DNA of 64,000 nt. It comes from Streptomyces sp. KL109B (GTDB taxonomy: Bacteria; Actinomycetota; Actinomycetes; Streptomycetales; Streptomycetaceae). The translations under genes and the position numbers were made by a program. Positions 43,507 through 52,767 of this stretch are shown piece by piece. Positions within the stretch are counted from its first letter, which is position 1. Every line of letters starts with the position of its first letter. The stretch is taken from NCBI RefSeq assembly GCF_030766935.1, contig NZ_JASERL010000008.1, positions 310,001 through 374,000 of the forward strand, in the 5' to 3' direction. Under the pieces are notes generated by a model. It did not search any database. It saw nothing but the letters and a program-made list of their open reading frames with translations, and had not been told where the DNA came from.

Positions 43507-44958
43507 CTACGAGTGTTGGGTGCGCCGCGTGAACAGCGCGAGCGCCCCGAGCGGGAGCAGCAGGCAGGCCGCCGCCAGGTTCAGCCACGCGTAGCTCGCC
43601 GTCGCCACCACGAGGCCCGCCGTCGCACCGCCGATCCCCGCCGCCAGGCTCGTCGTCAGATCGGACAGGCCCTGCGCGGCGGCCCGCGCGGCCTGCGGTA
43701 CCGAGTCGGTGAGCAGCGCGGAGCCCGCGACGAGCCCGGCCGACCAGCCGAGCCCGAGCAGGAACAGCGCCGCCGCGCTCTGCCCGTGGTGCCCGCCCGC
43801 GGTCCCGGCGAGCAGCGCGGCACACGCGAGCAGCGCCACCGCGAGCCCGATCACGGTGAGCCGCCCGAACTTGTCCGCGAGCCGCCCCATGATCGGCGAG
43901 AACGCGTACATGCCCGCGATGTGCCCACTGATCACGAGCCCGATCAACTCGATGCCCGCGCCGTGGTGTTCGAGGTCCACCGGAGTCATCGACATGACGG
44001 ACACCATCGCCGTGTGCGACACCGCCACCGTCACAAGGGCGAGGCGGGCGCGCGGGGACGTGGACACGGCCGCGAACCCCGCCCGTATGGAACGCGCGGC
44101 GGGCGACCGCTCCTCGGCGGGGGCCAGGGCCCGCGCGGTCAACAGCGGGTCGGGGCGCAGCAGTACGTGCACCACGACCGCGGCTATCAGGAACACTCCG
44201 GCCGCCCAGACGAACGGCCCCGCCTCCACCGGTATGCCGAGCCCGGAGACGCTGCGACCGGCGGGCGCCGCTATGTTCGGCCCGAGGACGGCGCCGATGG
44301 TGGTGGCCCACACGACGGTCGAGATGGCGCGGGCCCGCCGGTCGGGCGCGGCGAGGTCGGCGGCCGCGTACCGGGCCTGGAGGTTGGCGGAGGAGGCCGC
44401 GCCGAACCCCATCAGGCCGATGAGCAGCAGCGGAAAGTTCCCGATCGCCGCGGCGACGACGCTCACCACGGCGCCCAACGTGCCGATCAGATAGGCCAGT
44501 ACGAGGCCGGCGCGCCGCCCGCGGGCATTCATGAGCGAGGCCAACGGCATCGACAGGACCGCGGACCCCACGACGCTCGCCGTGGACGCGAGCCCGGAGA
44601 GCGCCTCGTCCCCGCTGACCTTCTTGGCGAGCACGGCGGCCAGCGCGACGCCGGTGGCGGTACCGAGCCCGCCGAGTATCTGCGAGGCGACGAGCACGCG
44701 CTGCGTACGCCGCTGCAGGGCCCCGGTCTCCGGCGCGGGTCCGGACCCCGTGTCCCGCCCGATGCCGCCGCCGCGTCCGAGGGCCTCGGCGAGGCCGATG
44801 TTCCCCACGCAGTCGCTGCCCGCGGCAGGCCCGTCGCTCTCGGCCGACTCACCGCCCTCGTCCGGCCCTCGGCTCTCGGCAGGCCCGCCGTCCACCGCGC
44901 GCCGGCTTGGCGCCGAGGCGTCCTTCGGCCGCCCGATCCGCCCCTCATCCGTGCTCAA
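43507..44958 (-). CDS. MFS transporter
   Basis: 483 residues. An N-terminal hydrophilic region of about 80 residues (Asp/Gly/Ser-rich) is followed by 12 helices; LMNARGRRAGLVLAYLIG is the MFS loop 2-3 signature and MGRLADKFGRLTVIGLAVAL its second copy. Drug-efflux type is likely but the substrate is unknown. TTG at 44958 is the open-frame start with a GGGGCGGGGG stretch upstream; a shorter start within the disordered region is possible. Confidence 0.82.
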   Translation of the reverse strand: MSTDEGRIGRPKDASAPSRRAVDGGPAESRGPDEGGESAESDGPAAGSDCVGNIGLAEALGRGGGIGRDTGSGPAPETGALQRRTQRVLVASQILGGLGTATGVALAAVLAKKVSGDEALSGLASTASVVGSAVLSMPLASLMNARGRRAGLVLAYLIGTLGAVVSVVAAAIGNFPLLLIGLMGFGAASSANLQARYAAADLAAPDRRARAISTVVWATTIGAVLGPNIAAPAGRSVSGLGIPVEAGPFVWAAGVFLIAAVVVHVLLRPDPLLTARALAPAEERSPAARSIRAGFAAVSTSPRARLALVTVAVSHTAMVSVMSMTPVDLEHHGAGIELIGLVISGHIAGMYAFSPIMGRLADKFGRLTVIGLAVALLACAALLAGTAGGHHGQSAAALFLLGLGWSAGLVAGSALLTDSVPQAARAAAQGLSDLTTSLAAGIGGATAGLVVATASYAWLNLAAACLLLPLGALALFTRRTQHS

Positions 44959-45029
44959 CGCACAACCCCCGCCCCTGTGAACCCCACGGCATCAGCGGAC
45001 CCCGCAGGTCCGCCCCGCCCAGGACCGTC

Positions 45030-45617
45030 TCAGAACAACGGCTCTGGCAACACCCCTTCCAGCGCGAGCAACTTCCGCTTCGTCTCCAGGCCGCCCCCGA
45101 AGCCGCCGATCCCGCCGTCGCGCTCCACGACCCGATGGCACGGCACCACGACCGGCAGCGGATTCGACCCCATCGCCATGCCCACGGCCTGCGCGGCGCC
45201 CGGCTGCCCGACCCGGCGGGCCAGATCCCCGTACCCGGCGACCGCCCCGTACGGCACCCCGGCGGCCAGCTCGCGCAGCACCTCCCGGTTGAACCCGGTG
45301 ATCAGCGACCAGTCGAGCGGCAGCTCGAAGTCGCGCCGCCGCCCGGCGAAGTACTCGGCGAGCTGCCGTATCGCCTCGGCGAGCAGCGGGGAGTCGGGCG
45401 CCTCGACCGGCGCGGCTCCGAGCCGGGCCGCGAGTCGGTCCAGCGCCTTGTCCCGCACCGCGTCGGTGGCGTGGAAGACCACGTTCACCAGACCGGTGTC
45501 CGTCGCGGCGAGCAGCAGCGGCCCGATGTCGACGCTGCCGCCGCCGCTGCGCACGACGGCCCACACGGCCTGCCGCGGCGCGGCGGGGGTGCTTTCGCTC
45601 AGCTCAGTGGCGTTCAT
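45030..45617 (-). CDS. ogt: methylated-DNA--[protein]-cysteine S-methyltransferase
   Basis: 195 residues. It removes O6-alkyl groups from guanine in DNA in a suicide reaction. The acceptor cysteine lies in PVVVPCHRVVERDG; the HTH/Arg-finger region VPYGAVAGYGDLARRVGQPG-AAQAVG precedes it. ATG at 45617 falls 7 bp after the predicted -10 of a damage-type promoter, so the transcript is probably leaderless. Confidence 0.95.
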   Translation of the reverse strand: MNATELSESTPAAPRQAVWAVVRSGGGSVDIGPLLLAATDTGLVNVVFHATDAVRDKALDRLAARLGAAPVEAPDSPLLAEAIRQLAEYFAGRRRDFELPLDWSLITGFNREVLRELAAGVPYGAVAGYGDLARRVGQPGAAQAVGMAMGSNPLPVVVPCHRVVERDGGIGGFGGGLETKRKLLALEGVLPEPLF

Positions 45618-45624
45618 GCCGACC

Positions 45625-45647
45625 AAGCTACGGCCTGCCACTGACAA
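45625..45647 (-). promoter_or_regulatory. DNA-damage (PafBC/RecA-NDp type) promoter of ogt
   Basis: On the minus strand TTGTCAGTG (45647-45639), 8 nt, then TAGCTT (45630-45625) match TTGTCRGTG-N8-TANNNT exactly. The start codon is 7 nt after the -10. Confidence 0.8.
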
Positions 45648-45693
45648 CGGCCCCGACCAGCGAAAACACCCGGTCCTGTCAGCCGTGGACGGC

Positions 45694-46569
45694 TCAGCCG
45701 CGGACGGCCGACCGGACGACGTCGGGGGCGTTGCTGATGATCCCGTCGACGCCGTAGCCGGCCACCCGCTGGGCGCTCGCCGCGTCGTTGACGGTCCAGG
45801 CCAGGGTCTGGAGCCGCTTGCCGTGCGGGCCCTTGAGCTTGTGCACCGCGTCGACGTAGTCCGACGTGAGCGTCGTGTACGACGGGTTGATCTGGTCGGC
45901 GAACTTCGCGTACGCGCGCAGATCGGAGACGGCGGGCTTGCCGAGGAAGCCCGTCTTGATGTCCGGGCGCCGCTGGTGCACCGTCCGCACGCTGTCCGCG
46001 TTGAAGCTCTGGACGATCAGCCGGTTCTTGACGTGCCGGTGGTCCAGCCAGCCCTCGGTGAGCAGCTGGCCCAGGATCTGGTCCTCGATGCCCGGGTACA
46101 GCTCGGGCGCCTTGACCTCCATGAGCAGCTTCTGGTGGTTGCGCTCGACGCGCCGCAGGTAGTCGTGGAGTGTCGGGATCCGCGCGCCCGCGAACTCGGC
46201 GCCCTTCCAGCCGCCCGCGTCCAGCTTGGCGATCTCGGCCGAGGTGAAGTCCGCCACGTTCCACGGCGCGCGGTCGGGATACACCTGCTCGACGTTGGTG
46301 GTGCGCGCCAGCGTGGTGTCGTGGATGACGACCAGGGCGCCGTCCTTGGTGCGCTGCACGTCGTTCTCGACCCAGGTGACCCCCAGGTCGTGTGCCTTGT
46401 CGACGGCTGCAAGGGTGTTCTCGGGGGCGTAGGCGGAGGCCCCGCGGTGGGCGACGACCACGGTTCTGTTGTGTGCGGTGGCGGCCTGTGCGGCGGTGGG
46501 CAGGACCAGGACACCGATGACGACGGAGGCCGCCACTGAGGTCAGGGCGGTTGCTGCGCGTACGTACAC
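45694..46569 (-). CDS. glpQ: secreted glycerophosphodiester phosphodiesterase
   Basis: 291 residues. A signal peptide spans about 1-32 (helix ALTSVAASVVIGVLVLPTAA, then AQAAT). GDPD catalytic motifs: VAHRGASAYAPENTLAAVDKA, VENDVQRTKDGALVVIHD and LLMEVKAPE. It releases glycerol 3-phosphate from phospholipid headgroups or teichoic-type polymers outside the cell. GTG at 46569 has GAGGAG. The neighbourhood suggests orthology to a Streptomyces glpQ known to be under PhoP control (recollection); a clear PHO box was not confirmed here. Confidence 0.92.
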   Translation of the reverse strand: MYVRAATALTSVAASVVIGVLVLPTAAQAATAHNRTVVVAHRGASAYAPENTLAAVDKAHDLGVTWVENDVQRTKDGALVVIHDTTLARTTNVEQVYPDRAPWNVADFTSAEIAKLDAGGWKGAEFAGARIPTLHDYLRRVERNHQKLLMEVKAPELYPGIEDQILGQLLTEGWLDHRHVKNRLIVQSFNADSVRTVHQRRPDIKTGFLGKPAVSDLRAYAKFADQINPSYTTLTSDYVDAVHKLKGPHGKRLQTLAWTVNDAASAQRVAGYGVDGIISNAPDVVRSAVRG

Positions 46570-46850
46570 GTGTGCTCCTCATGCGTCGTTTGTTCACGGA
46601 CTGTATGAGGTTGACACCGGAGAGCGAACAAAAAGTAGGCGCAGGATGGTCATGAGTTGAACGGATTCGCCCGCCTGCGGCCGACCCCAGTGTTGGGGGC
46701 TGGGCTTCTTTGCCGGAAAATCGTTCGAGCGTTCCCGCGTGCGCTTTAATCTCTGCCTCAACCGCGGCCGCTCCGGCCGCCGTGCGCGAGCCGCGCGCGA
46801 GGGGACGAGCTGCACATCTCACGGAAAAACAGGCGGAAGGGCTGCCACCT
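46570..46850. other. divergent regulatory region between glpQ and MHYT gene
   Basis: No gene is seen. Toward glpQ (minus strand) TTGTTC-N18-CATACA could be a promoter. Toward the MHYT gene there is a GC-rich stretch with CCAGTGTTGGGG hairpin and CGGCCGCTCCGGCCG inverted repeat, then a GGAAGGG ribosome binding site. Confidence 0.4.
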
Positions 46851-47702
46851 ATGCAGGGCTCGGTCGACGGCTTCAGTTACGGGCTCGTCACCCCGGTGGT
46901 GGCGTATGTCATGGCCTGTCTCGGAGGGGCCCTGGGGCTGCGCTGCACCACCAGATCCCTGCTCGTCGCCAACACCTGGCGGGTGGGCTGGCTCGCGCTG
47001 GGCTCCGCCGCGATCGGCTCCGGCATCTGGACGATGCACTTCATCGCGATGATGGGCTTCAGCGTGAAGGGCATGCCGATCCGCTACGACCCGACGACCA
47101 CCTTCGCGAGTCTCGGTCTGGCCATCGTGATGGTCGGCATCGGCGTCTTCATCGTCGGCTACAAGGGCGCGACCGGCACCGCTCTGTTCACCGGAGGCAC
47201 CATTACGGGCCTCGGAGTGGCGTCAATGCACTACCTGGGAATGGCTGGAATGCGTCTTCACGGGACGATCAGCTACAGCACGTTCACCGTCACCGCCTCC
47301 GTGGTGATCGCCATGGTGGCCGCGACCGCCGCACTGTGGGCCGCCGTCCAGGTGCGCGGCATCATGTGGAGCCTCGGCGCGAGTCTGATCATGGGCCTCG
47401 CCGTCTCGGGCATGCACTACATGGCGATGGCGGGCGTCAGCGTCCATGTGCACACCGATCCCGTCGGCTCTCCCGGCGGGGACTCGGCCGCCTCCCTCCT
47501 CGCCCCCATGCTGATCGGCCCGCTGAGCTTCCTGCTCCTCGCCGGTGTGGTCGTCATGTTCGACCCGATGCTGGTCACGGGCCGCCCCGACTGGCGCGAC
47601 GCCCGGGCCGCGCAGGACCGGCTCGGCACCCCGGCGCCGACCGTCAAGCGCCTGCGCCGCCCCCTGGGCCGGCAGGCCCCGCGCGCCCCGCAGGACTGGT
47701 GA
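46851..47702 (+). CDS. MHYT-domain membrane sensor protein
   Basis: 283 residues with seven helices and three MHYT-type motifs: [26 protein letters not shown] and [17 protein letters not shown] domains are proposed to sense O2, CO or NO through copper bound by the Met/His pairs. The C-terminal tail is short and basic with no signalling output domain, so it is a stand-alone sensor. It stops 73 bp before uvrB on the same strand. Confidence 0.9.
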   Translation: MQGSVDGFSYGLVTPVVAYVMACLGGALGLRCTTRSLLVANTWRVGWLALGSAAIGSGIWTMHFIAMMGFSVKGMPIRYDPTTTFASLGLAIVMVGIGVFIVGYKGATGTALFTGGTITGLGVASMHYLGMAGMRLHGTISYSTFTVTASVVIAMVAATAALWAAVQVRGIMWSLGASLIMGLAVSGMHYMAMAGVSVHVHTDPVGSPGGDSAASLLAPMLIGPLSFLLLAGVVVMFDPMLVTGRPDWRDARAAQDRLGTPAPTVKRLRRPLGRQAPRAPQDW

Positions 47703-47745
47703 CCGGGAGCCCCCGAGGGCCGGTCCGGCAGTGGTTCGGGCCCGG

Positions 47746-47768
47746 TTGTCAGTGGTGGGTCGTACGGT
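47746..47768 (+). promoter_or_regulatory. DNA-damage (PafBC/RecA-NDp type) promoter of uvrB
   Basis: TTGTCAGTG (47746-47754), 8 nt, TACGGT (47763-47768) match the consensus exactly. The uvrB ATG begins 7 nt after the -10, giving a leaderless message. Confidence 0.82.
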
Positions 47769-47775
47769 TGGTTCC

Positions 47776-49917
47776 ATGCGGCCCGTATCCAAGATCGAAC
47801 GCACGGTGGCGCCCTTCGAGGTCGTCAGCCCGTACCAGCCCAGCGGTGACCAGCCCGCGGCCATCGCCGAGCTGGAGAAGCGCATCACCGGGGGCGAGAA
47901 GGACGTCGTCCTGCTCGGCGCGACCGGCACCGGCAAGTCCGCCACCACCGCGTGGATGATCGAGAAGCTCCAGCGCCCCACGCTCGTGATGGCGCCGAAC
48001 AAGACGCTGGCCGCCCAGCTGGCGAACGAGTTCCGCGAGCTGCTGCCGAACAACGCGGTCGAGTACTTCGTCTCGTACTACGACTACTACCAACCCGAGG
48101 CGTACGTTCCGCAGTCGGACACGTACATCGAGAAGGACTCCTCGATCAACGAGGAGGTGGAGCGCCTGCGGCACTCCGCGACGAACTCACTGCTGACCCG
48201 CAGGGACGTCGTCGTGGTCGCCTCCGTCTCCTGCATCTACGGCCTCGGCACCCCGCAGGAGTATGTGGACCGCATGGTCCCCCTGAAGGTCGGCGACGAG
48301 ATCGACCGCGACGACCTGCTGCGCCGCTTCGTCGACATCCAGTACACGCGCAACGACGTGGCGTTCCAGCGCGGCACCTTCCGGGTCCGCGGCGACACCA
48401 TCGAGATCTTCCCCGTCTACGAAGAGCTCGCGGTCCGCATCGAGATGTTCGGCGACGAGATCGAATCGCTCTCCACGCTCCACCCCCTCACCGGCGAGGT
48501 CATCAGCGACGACGAGTCGCTGTACATCTTCCCGGCGACGCACTACGTGGCGGGCCCCGAGCGCCTGGAGCGCGCGGCCAACGACATCGAGAAGGAGCTG
48601 GAGGAGCGCCTCGCCGAACTGGAGAAGCAGGGCAAGATGCTGGAGGCCCAGCGCCTGCGCATGCGCACCACGTACGACCTGGAGATGCTCCGCCAGATCG
48701 GCTCCTGCTCCGGCGTCGAGAACTACTCGATGCACTTCGACGGCCGCGAGCCCGGCTCCCCGCCGAACACGCTGCTCGACTACTTCCCGGACGACTTCCT
48801 GCTCGTCATCGACGAGTCGCACAACACCGTGCCGCAGATCGGCGCCATGTACGAGGGCGACGCCTCCCGTAAGCGCACCCTCGTGGACCACGGCTTCCGG
48901 CTGCCCTCCGCGCTCGACAACCGCCCCCTGAAGTGGGAGGAGTTCCAGGAGCGCATCGGCCAGACCGTCTACCTGTCCGCGACCCCGGGCAAGTACGAGC
49001 TCTCGCGTGCGGACGGCTACGTGGAGCAGATCATCCGCCCCACAGGACTCGTCGACCCGGAGGTCGTCGTGAAGCCCACCGAGGGGCAGATCGACGACCT
49101 GGTGCACGAGATCCGTACGCGCACCGAGAAGGACGAGCGCGTCCTGGTCACCACACTCACCAAGAAGATGGCCGAGGACCTCACGGACTACTTCGTCGAG
49201 CTCGGCATCCAGGTGCGCTACCTGCACAGCGACGTCGACACGCTGCGCCGTGTGGAGCTCCTTCGCGAGCTGCGCGCGGGCGAGTTCGACGTCCTGGTCG
49301 GCATCAACCTGCTGCGTGAGGGCCTCGACCTTCCCGAGGTCTCCCTGGTCGCGATCCTCGACGCCGACAAGGAGGGCTTCCTGCGCTCCGGCACGGCCCT
49401 GATCCAGACGATCGGCCGCGCGGCGCGCAATGTGTCGGGCCAGGTCCACATGTACGCCGACAAGATCACCCCGGCGATGGAGAAGTCCATCGAGGAGACC
49501 AACCGCCGCCGGGAGAAGCAGATCGCCTACAACGAGGCGAACGGGATCGACCCCCAGCCCCTCCGCAAGAAGATCAACGACATCGTGGCGTCCATCGCGC
49601 GCGAGGACGTCGACACGGAGGCGCTGCTCGGCACCGGATACCGCAAGGGCGGCAAGGACGGGAAGGGCGCCAAGGCCCCCGTGCCGTCGGCAGGCAAGGC
49701 GGAGAAGGCACCGGCCAAGAAGAAGCGCGGAAAGGCCGACGAGACGGTTCCCACCGACCGCCCCGCGGCCGAACTGTCCGAGCAGATCGAGGAGTTGACC
49801 GAGCGGATGCGGGCGGCCGCCGCGGACCTCCAGTTCGAGGTCGCGGCACGGCTGCGCGACGAGGTGTCGGAGATGAAGAAGGAACTGCGGCAGATGAAGG
49901 AGGCAGGCATCGCCTGA
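47776..49917 (+). CDS. uvrB: excinuclease ABC subunit B
   Basis: 713 residues. Damage verification helicase of nucleotide excision repair. Walker A GATGTGKS at 48-55, beta-hairpin [12 protein letters not shown] at about 101-112, Walker B region [15 protein letters not shown], and helicase motifs [20 protein letters not shown] and [10 protein letters not shown] Lys/Ala-rich linker (about 635-668) precedes the C-terminal UVR domain that contacts UvrC ([20 protein letters not shown]). No Shine-Dalgarno is seen, consistent with the promoter position. Confidence 0.98.
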   Translation: MRPVSKIERTVAPFEVVSPYQPSGDQPAAIAELEKRITGGEKDVVLLGATGTGKSATTAWMIEKLQRPTLVMAPNKTLAAQLANEFRELLPNNAVEYFVSYYDYYQPEAYVPQSDTYIEKDSSINEEVERLRHSATNSLLTRRDVVVVASVSCIYGLGTPQEYVDRMVPLKVGDEIDRDDLLRRFVDIQYTRNDVAFQRGTFRVRGDTIEIFPVYEELAVRIEMFGDEIESLSTLHPLTGEVISDDESLYIFPATHYVAGPERLERAANDIEKELEERLAELEKQGKMLEAQRLRMRTTYDLEMLRQIGSCSGVENYSMHFDGREPGSPPNTLLDYFPDDFLLVIDESHNTVPQIGAMYEGDASRKRTLVDHGFRLPSALDNRPLKWEEFQERIGQTVYLSATPGKYELSRADGYVEQIIRPTGLVDPEVVVKPTEGQIDDLVHEIRTRTEKDERVLVTTLTKKMAEDLTDYFVELGIQVRYLHSDVDTLRRVELLRELRAGEFDVLVGINLLREGLDLPEVSLVAILDADKEGFLRSGTALIQTIGRAARNVSGQVHMYADKITPAMEKSIEETNRRREKQIAYNEANGIDPQPLRKKINDIVASIAREDVDTEALLGTGYRKGGKDGKGAKAPVPSAGKAEKAPAKKKRGKADETVPTDRPAAELSEQIEELTERMRAAAADLQFEVAARLRDEVSEMKKELRQMKEAGIA

Positions 49918-49927
49918 CCTGCCACGA

Positions 49928-49977
49928 CGGGCGGGGTACCGGGAGCGTGTTGCAACACCGCCACAAAACCCCGCCCG
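49928..49977 (+). terminator. terminator between uvrB and terD
   Basis: CGGGCGGGGT (49928-49937) pairs with ACCCCGCCCG (49968-49977); the 30-nt interior contains its own palindrome GTGTTGCAACAC (49947-49958). It starts 11 nt after the uvrB stop. Confidence 0.65.
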
Positions 49978-49988
49978 CGGTGGCGGCG

Positions 49989-50011
49989 CTGTCAGTGCAG
50001 CCCTCTAGGGT
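49989..50011 (+). promoter_or_regulatory. DNA-damage-type promoter of terD
   Basis: CTGTCAGTG (49989-49997), 8 nt, TAGGGT (50006-50011) match TTGTCRGTG-N8-TANNNT with one mismatch at the first base. Confidence 0.7.
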
Positions 50012-50068
50012 TTGGGCCAACCGCGCGTACACCGCGGCAACAGGGGACGGTTCGAGAGGGGACAGCAC

Positions 50069-50647
50069 GTGGGCATCGACTTGACCAAGGGTCAGGCCAT
50101 CAGCCTGGAGAAGCAGGGCGGGGGATCCCTCACCGCCGTACGGATGGGGCTCGGCTGGCAGGCGGCCCCGCGGCGCGGCCTGTTCGGCACCCGCACGCGC
50201 GAGGTCGACCTCGACGCGTCAGCGGTCCTCTTCGCGGACAAGCAGCCCGTCGACGTGGTCTTCTTCCGCCACCTCGTCAGCGACGACGGCTCGGTGCGGC
50301 ACACCGGGGACAACCTGGTCGGCGGCGCGGGACAGGGCGGCGACGACGAGTCGATCCTCGTCGACCTGGAGCGCGTCCCGGTCCACATCGACCAGATCGT
50401 CTTCACGGTCAACTCCTTCACGGGACAGACCTTCCAGGAAGTGCAGAACGCGTTCTGCCGCCTGGTCGACGAGACGACGGGCCAGGAACTCGCCCGCTAC
50501 ACGCTCGACGGCGGCGGCCAGTACACGGCGCAGATCATGGCCAAGGTGCACCGGGCGGGCAGCGGCTGGAAGATGACGGCCCTGGGCGCGGCGGCCAACG
50601 GCCGCACGTTCCAGGACCTGATGCCCTCGATCCTGCCCGGCCTGTAG
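50069..50647 (+). CDS. terD: TerD-family stress/tellurite-resistance protein
   Basis: 192 residues. TerD fold: GIDLTKGQAISLEKQGG, VDLDASAVLFADKQPVDVVF, DDGSVRHTGDNLVGGAGQGGD (Ca2+-binding acidic residues) and VFTVNSFTGQTFQEVQNAFC. TerD proteins bind calcium and act in tellurite, phage and envelope stress responses. GTG at 50069 has GAGAGGGG. It lies behind a damage-type promoter, followed 10 bp later by a larger TerD protein. Confidence 0.94.
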   Translation: MGIDLTKGQAISLEKQGGGSLTAVRMGLGWQAAPRRGLFGTRTREVDLDASAVLFADKQPVDVVFFRHLVSDDGSVRHTGDNLVGGAGQGGDDESILVDLERVPVHIDQIVFTVNSFTGQTFQEVQNAFCRLVDETTGQELARYTLDGGGQYTAQIMAKVHRAGSGWKMTALGAAANGRTFQDLMPSILPGL

Positions 50648-50657
50648 CGGACCCACG

Positions 50658-52535
50658 ATGGCGGCCGAACTGGTGAGGGGGCAGAACCACCCCCTCACCC
50701 AGACCTGTCTGGAGATCCGTGTGTCGGCCGGCCACCCGGTCGTCGCGGGCGCCACGCTCGCCGACGACCGGGGTGCCGTGCGGGCCACCGACCGGATCGC
50801 CCACCCCGGCGCGCCCACGCTGCCGGGCCTCGAAGTCCCGCGTCTGGCCGCGGCCGACCACCGCCTGGCCGTCGACCTGGACGCGATGCCGCACGACGTG
50901 CACCGCGTCGCCGTGCTGCTCGCGCTGCCCGTGGGCGGCGGTGGCCCGGTCAGGTTCGGCGCGGCGGCGGCCCCGTTCCTCGCTGTCACCGGGCCTGACG
51001 GCACGGAGCAGGCCAGCTACACGATCACCGACCTCGACACCGAGTCGGCCGTCGTCGCCCTGGAGCTGTACCGCAGGCAGGGCGCCTGGAAGGTGCGCGC
51101 CGTCGGCCAGGGCTACGCCGAGGGCCTCGCCGCGCTCCTCGCCGACCAGGGCCTGCCGGACGCGCAGGCCGTCGCGGGCGCCATCCACGACGCCGTCTCC
51201 GATGGCCGTGACCGCGCGGCGACACCTTCCTCGCGTACGAGCGACGAGACCCACGTCCGCGCGGCGGCCACGGCGGGCCACGCCTCCGGCGCCCTGCCGC
51301 CCACGACCCCGTCGCCGCCCGCCTCGCCGCCCGGCGGCCCCGTCGACTACACGCACCCCGGCCGCAGGCAGCCCCCGCCGTCCGCACCGGCCCAGCGGCC
51401 CGCGCCACCGGTCGCAGGGGACGCGACGGGCTGGACCCCCGAGGAGCGGCTCTACAACCAGGTGTGGGGCATGTTCGAGGACCTGGCCCGCACCACGGCC
51501 GCGTACCGGGGTGCCGTGGAGTTCGCCGACTCCCGCCTGGAGCAGGAGCTCGACCAGGCACTCTCCGATCCGCGCGGCCGCCTCGGCGGAGCCGGCGACG
51601 CCGCGCGCGAGGCCGCCCGCGCCAAGCACGGCGACCTCGTCGACCGCGCGCGGGAGGCGCTCGACCGGGACCTGGCGCAGCTCACCGCCGAGGCCGAGGT
51701 CGTCGACCCCGCGCTCCCGGCGGCGTACGCGGGCTGGGACAGCCCCTGCTGGCACGCCTACCGCAGCCCCTCGGAGCCCGCCATGGCCGTCCGCATCGGG
51801 GAGCTGAGCCTGCCCGAGAGCGAAAGCGTGGGGCTGCGCGTCCCCATGCTCGTACGGCTGCCGCTGGAGCGCGGACTGTGGATCGACGCGGGGGCCTCCG
51901 CCGCCGACAGCCTCACCGACGCCGACGCACTACGCGCGCGTGCCGCCCACACCGCCGTCCTCCATGCGGCGCGGCTGCTCGCGGCGTACCCGGCGGGCGA
52001 GTTCAGCGTCCACGTCATCGACCCGGCGGGTGCCGCGGCGGGCGCGCTCGCCCCGCTCGTGGACGCGGGCGTGCTCGCCGGGCCTCCGGCCGGGGGAGCG
52101 GCGGGCGTCGCGGAGACGCTGACGCGCCTGACCGAGCGCGTGGACCTCGTCCAGATGGCCGTCCGCGCGGGCGCGGCCGACGCGCTGCCGGCGGACCTGG
52201 ACGTCGCCGAGCAGCTTCTGATCGTGCACGACTTCCCGCACGGCTTCGACGACCGGTCCATCACCAGGCTGCGCTATCTGGCGGACGAAGGGCCGCGGGT
52301 CGGCGTGCATCTGATGCTCGTCGCCGACCGCGAGGACGCCGCCGAGTACGGGCCGCTGCTCGATCCGCTGTGGCGCGCGCTGCTGCGCCTCACGCCGGTG
52401 CCCGACGACCACCTGGCCGACCCCTGGGTGGGGCACGCGTGGACGTACGAGCCGTCGCTGGTCCCGCAGGGCAGCGGAATCCTCCGGGACGTGCTCGCGG
52501 AGGTGGCGGAAGCCCGTCGGGAGAGAGGCCTTTGA
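50658..52535 (+). CDS. large TerD-domain protein with C-terminal ATPase-like region
   Basis: 625 residues. The N-terminal ~180 residues are a divergent TerD domain (LRGNHPL-type opening LVRGQNHPLTQTCLEIRVSA). A Pro/Ser-rich linker (about 190-260) and a helical segment (about 265-350) follow. The C-terminal ~270 residues resemble the FtsK/HerA-like module found in some ter operons: AMAVRIGELSLPESESVGLR, VPMLVRLPLERGLWIDAGAS, LLIVHDFPHGFDDRS and VGVHLMLVADRED. No Walker A GKT is present, so it is probably not an active ATPase. It is in an operon with terD. Confidence 0.75.
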   Translation: MAAELVRGQNHPLTQTCLEIRVSAGHPVVAGATLADDRGAVRATDRIAHPGAPTLPGLEVPRLAAADHRLAVDLDAMPHDVHRVAVLLALPVGGGGPVRFGAAAAPFLAVTGPDGTEQASYTITDLDTESAVVALELYRRQGAWKVRAVGQGYAEGLAALLADQGLPDAQAVAGAIHDAVSDGRDRAATPSSRTSDETHVRAAATAGHASGALPPTTPSPPASPPGGPVDYTHPGRRQPPPSAPAQRPAPPVAGDATGWTPEERLYNQVWGMFEDLARTTAAYRGAVEFADSRLEQELDQALSDPRGRLGGAGDAAREAARAKHGDLVDRAREALDRDLAQLTAEAEVVDPALPAAYAGWDSPCWHAYRSPSEPAMAVRIGELSLPESESVGLRVPMLVRLPLERGLWIDAGASAADSLTDADALRARAAHTAVLHAARLLAAYPAGEFSVHVIDPAGAAAGALAPLVDAGVLAGPPAGGAAGVAETLTRLTERVDLVQMAVRAGAADALPADLDVAEQLLIVHDFPHGFDDRSITRLRYLADEGPRVGVHLMLVADREDAAEYGPLLDPLWRALLRLTPVPDDHLADPWVGHAWTYEPSLVPQGSGILRDVLAEVAEARRERGL

Positions 52536-52567
52536 CCTGCGAACTTGGTGACTTTTTTACCTTTCCC

Positions 52568-52597
52568 TTTACCTTTCATGGGTGTTTCGAGTACGCT
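52568..52597 (+). promoter_or_regulatory. putative promoter of terC
   Basis: TTTACC (52568-52573), 18 nt, TACGCT (52592-52597) would start transcription near 52603, right at the 5' edge of the riboswitch. Confidence 0.5.
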
Positions 52598-52604
52598 CCT
52601 TGAC

Positions 52605-52722
52605 GCGGAGGGGAGTATTCCAACGCGGCGTTCCCGTCAGTACGGACACAGGCCCTGTGCCTGCGATCCCGGGGCGTCGGCCCGAGGCGCGCTCAGGCGC
52701 TCGGGTGGAAGAGACCTCCGGC
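52605..52722 (+). ncRNA. yybP-ykoY (Mn2+-sensing) riboswitch upstream of terC
   Basis: The 5' conserved core GGAGGGGAGTATTCC (52608 on) and the 3' conserved GGAAGAGACCTCCG (52707-52720) are the hallmarks of the yybP-ykoY family. CGGAGG (52606-52611) pairs with CCTCCG (52715-52720) as stem P1, with GC-rich internal hairpins between. The family binds Mn2+ and commonly controls TerC-type and other Mn2+ exporters, which is exactly the gene that follows. Confidence 0.85.
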
Positions 52723-52767
52723 AGCGACGACGCTGATCAGTAGCCGTACGACGCCGGAGGCGCAGTA

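Noticed and set aside
46570-46660. PHO box (GTTCACC direct repeats) before glpQ
   Set aside because: Only weak matches (GTTCGCT, GTTCACGG) at imperfect 11-bp phasing, so not called despite the expected PhoP control.
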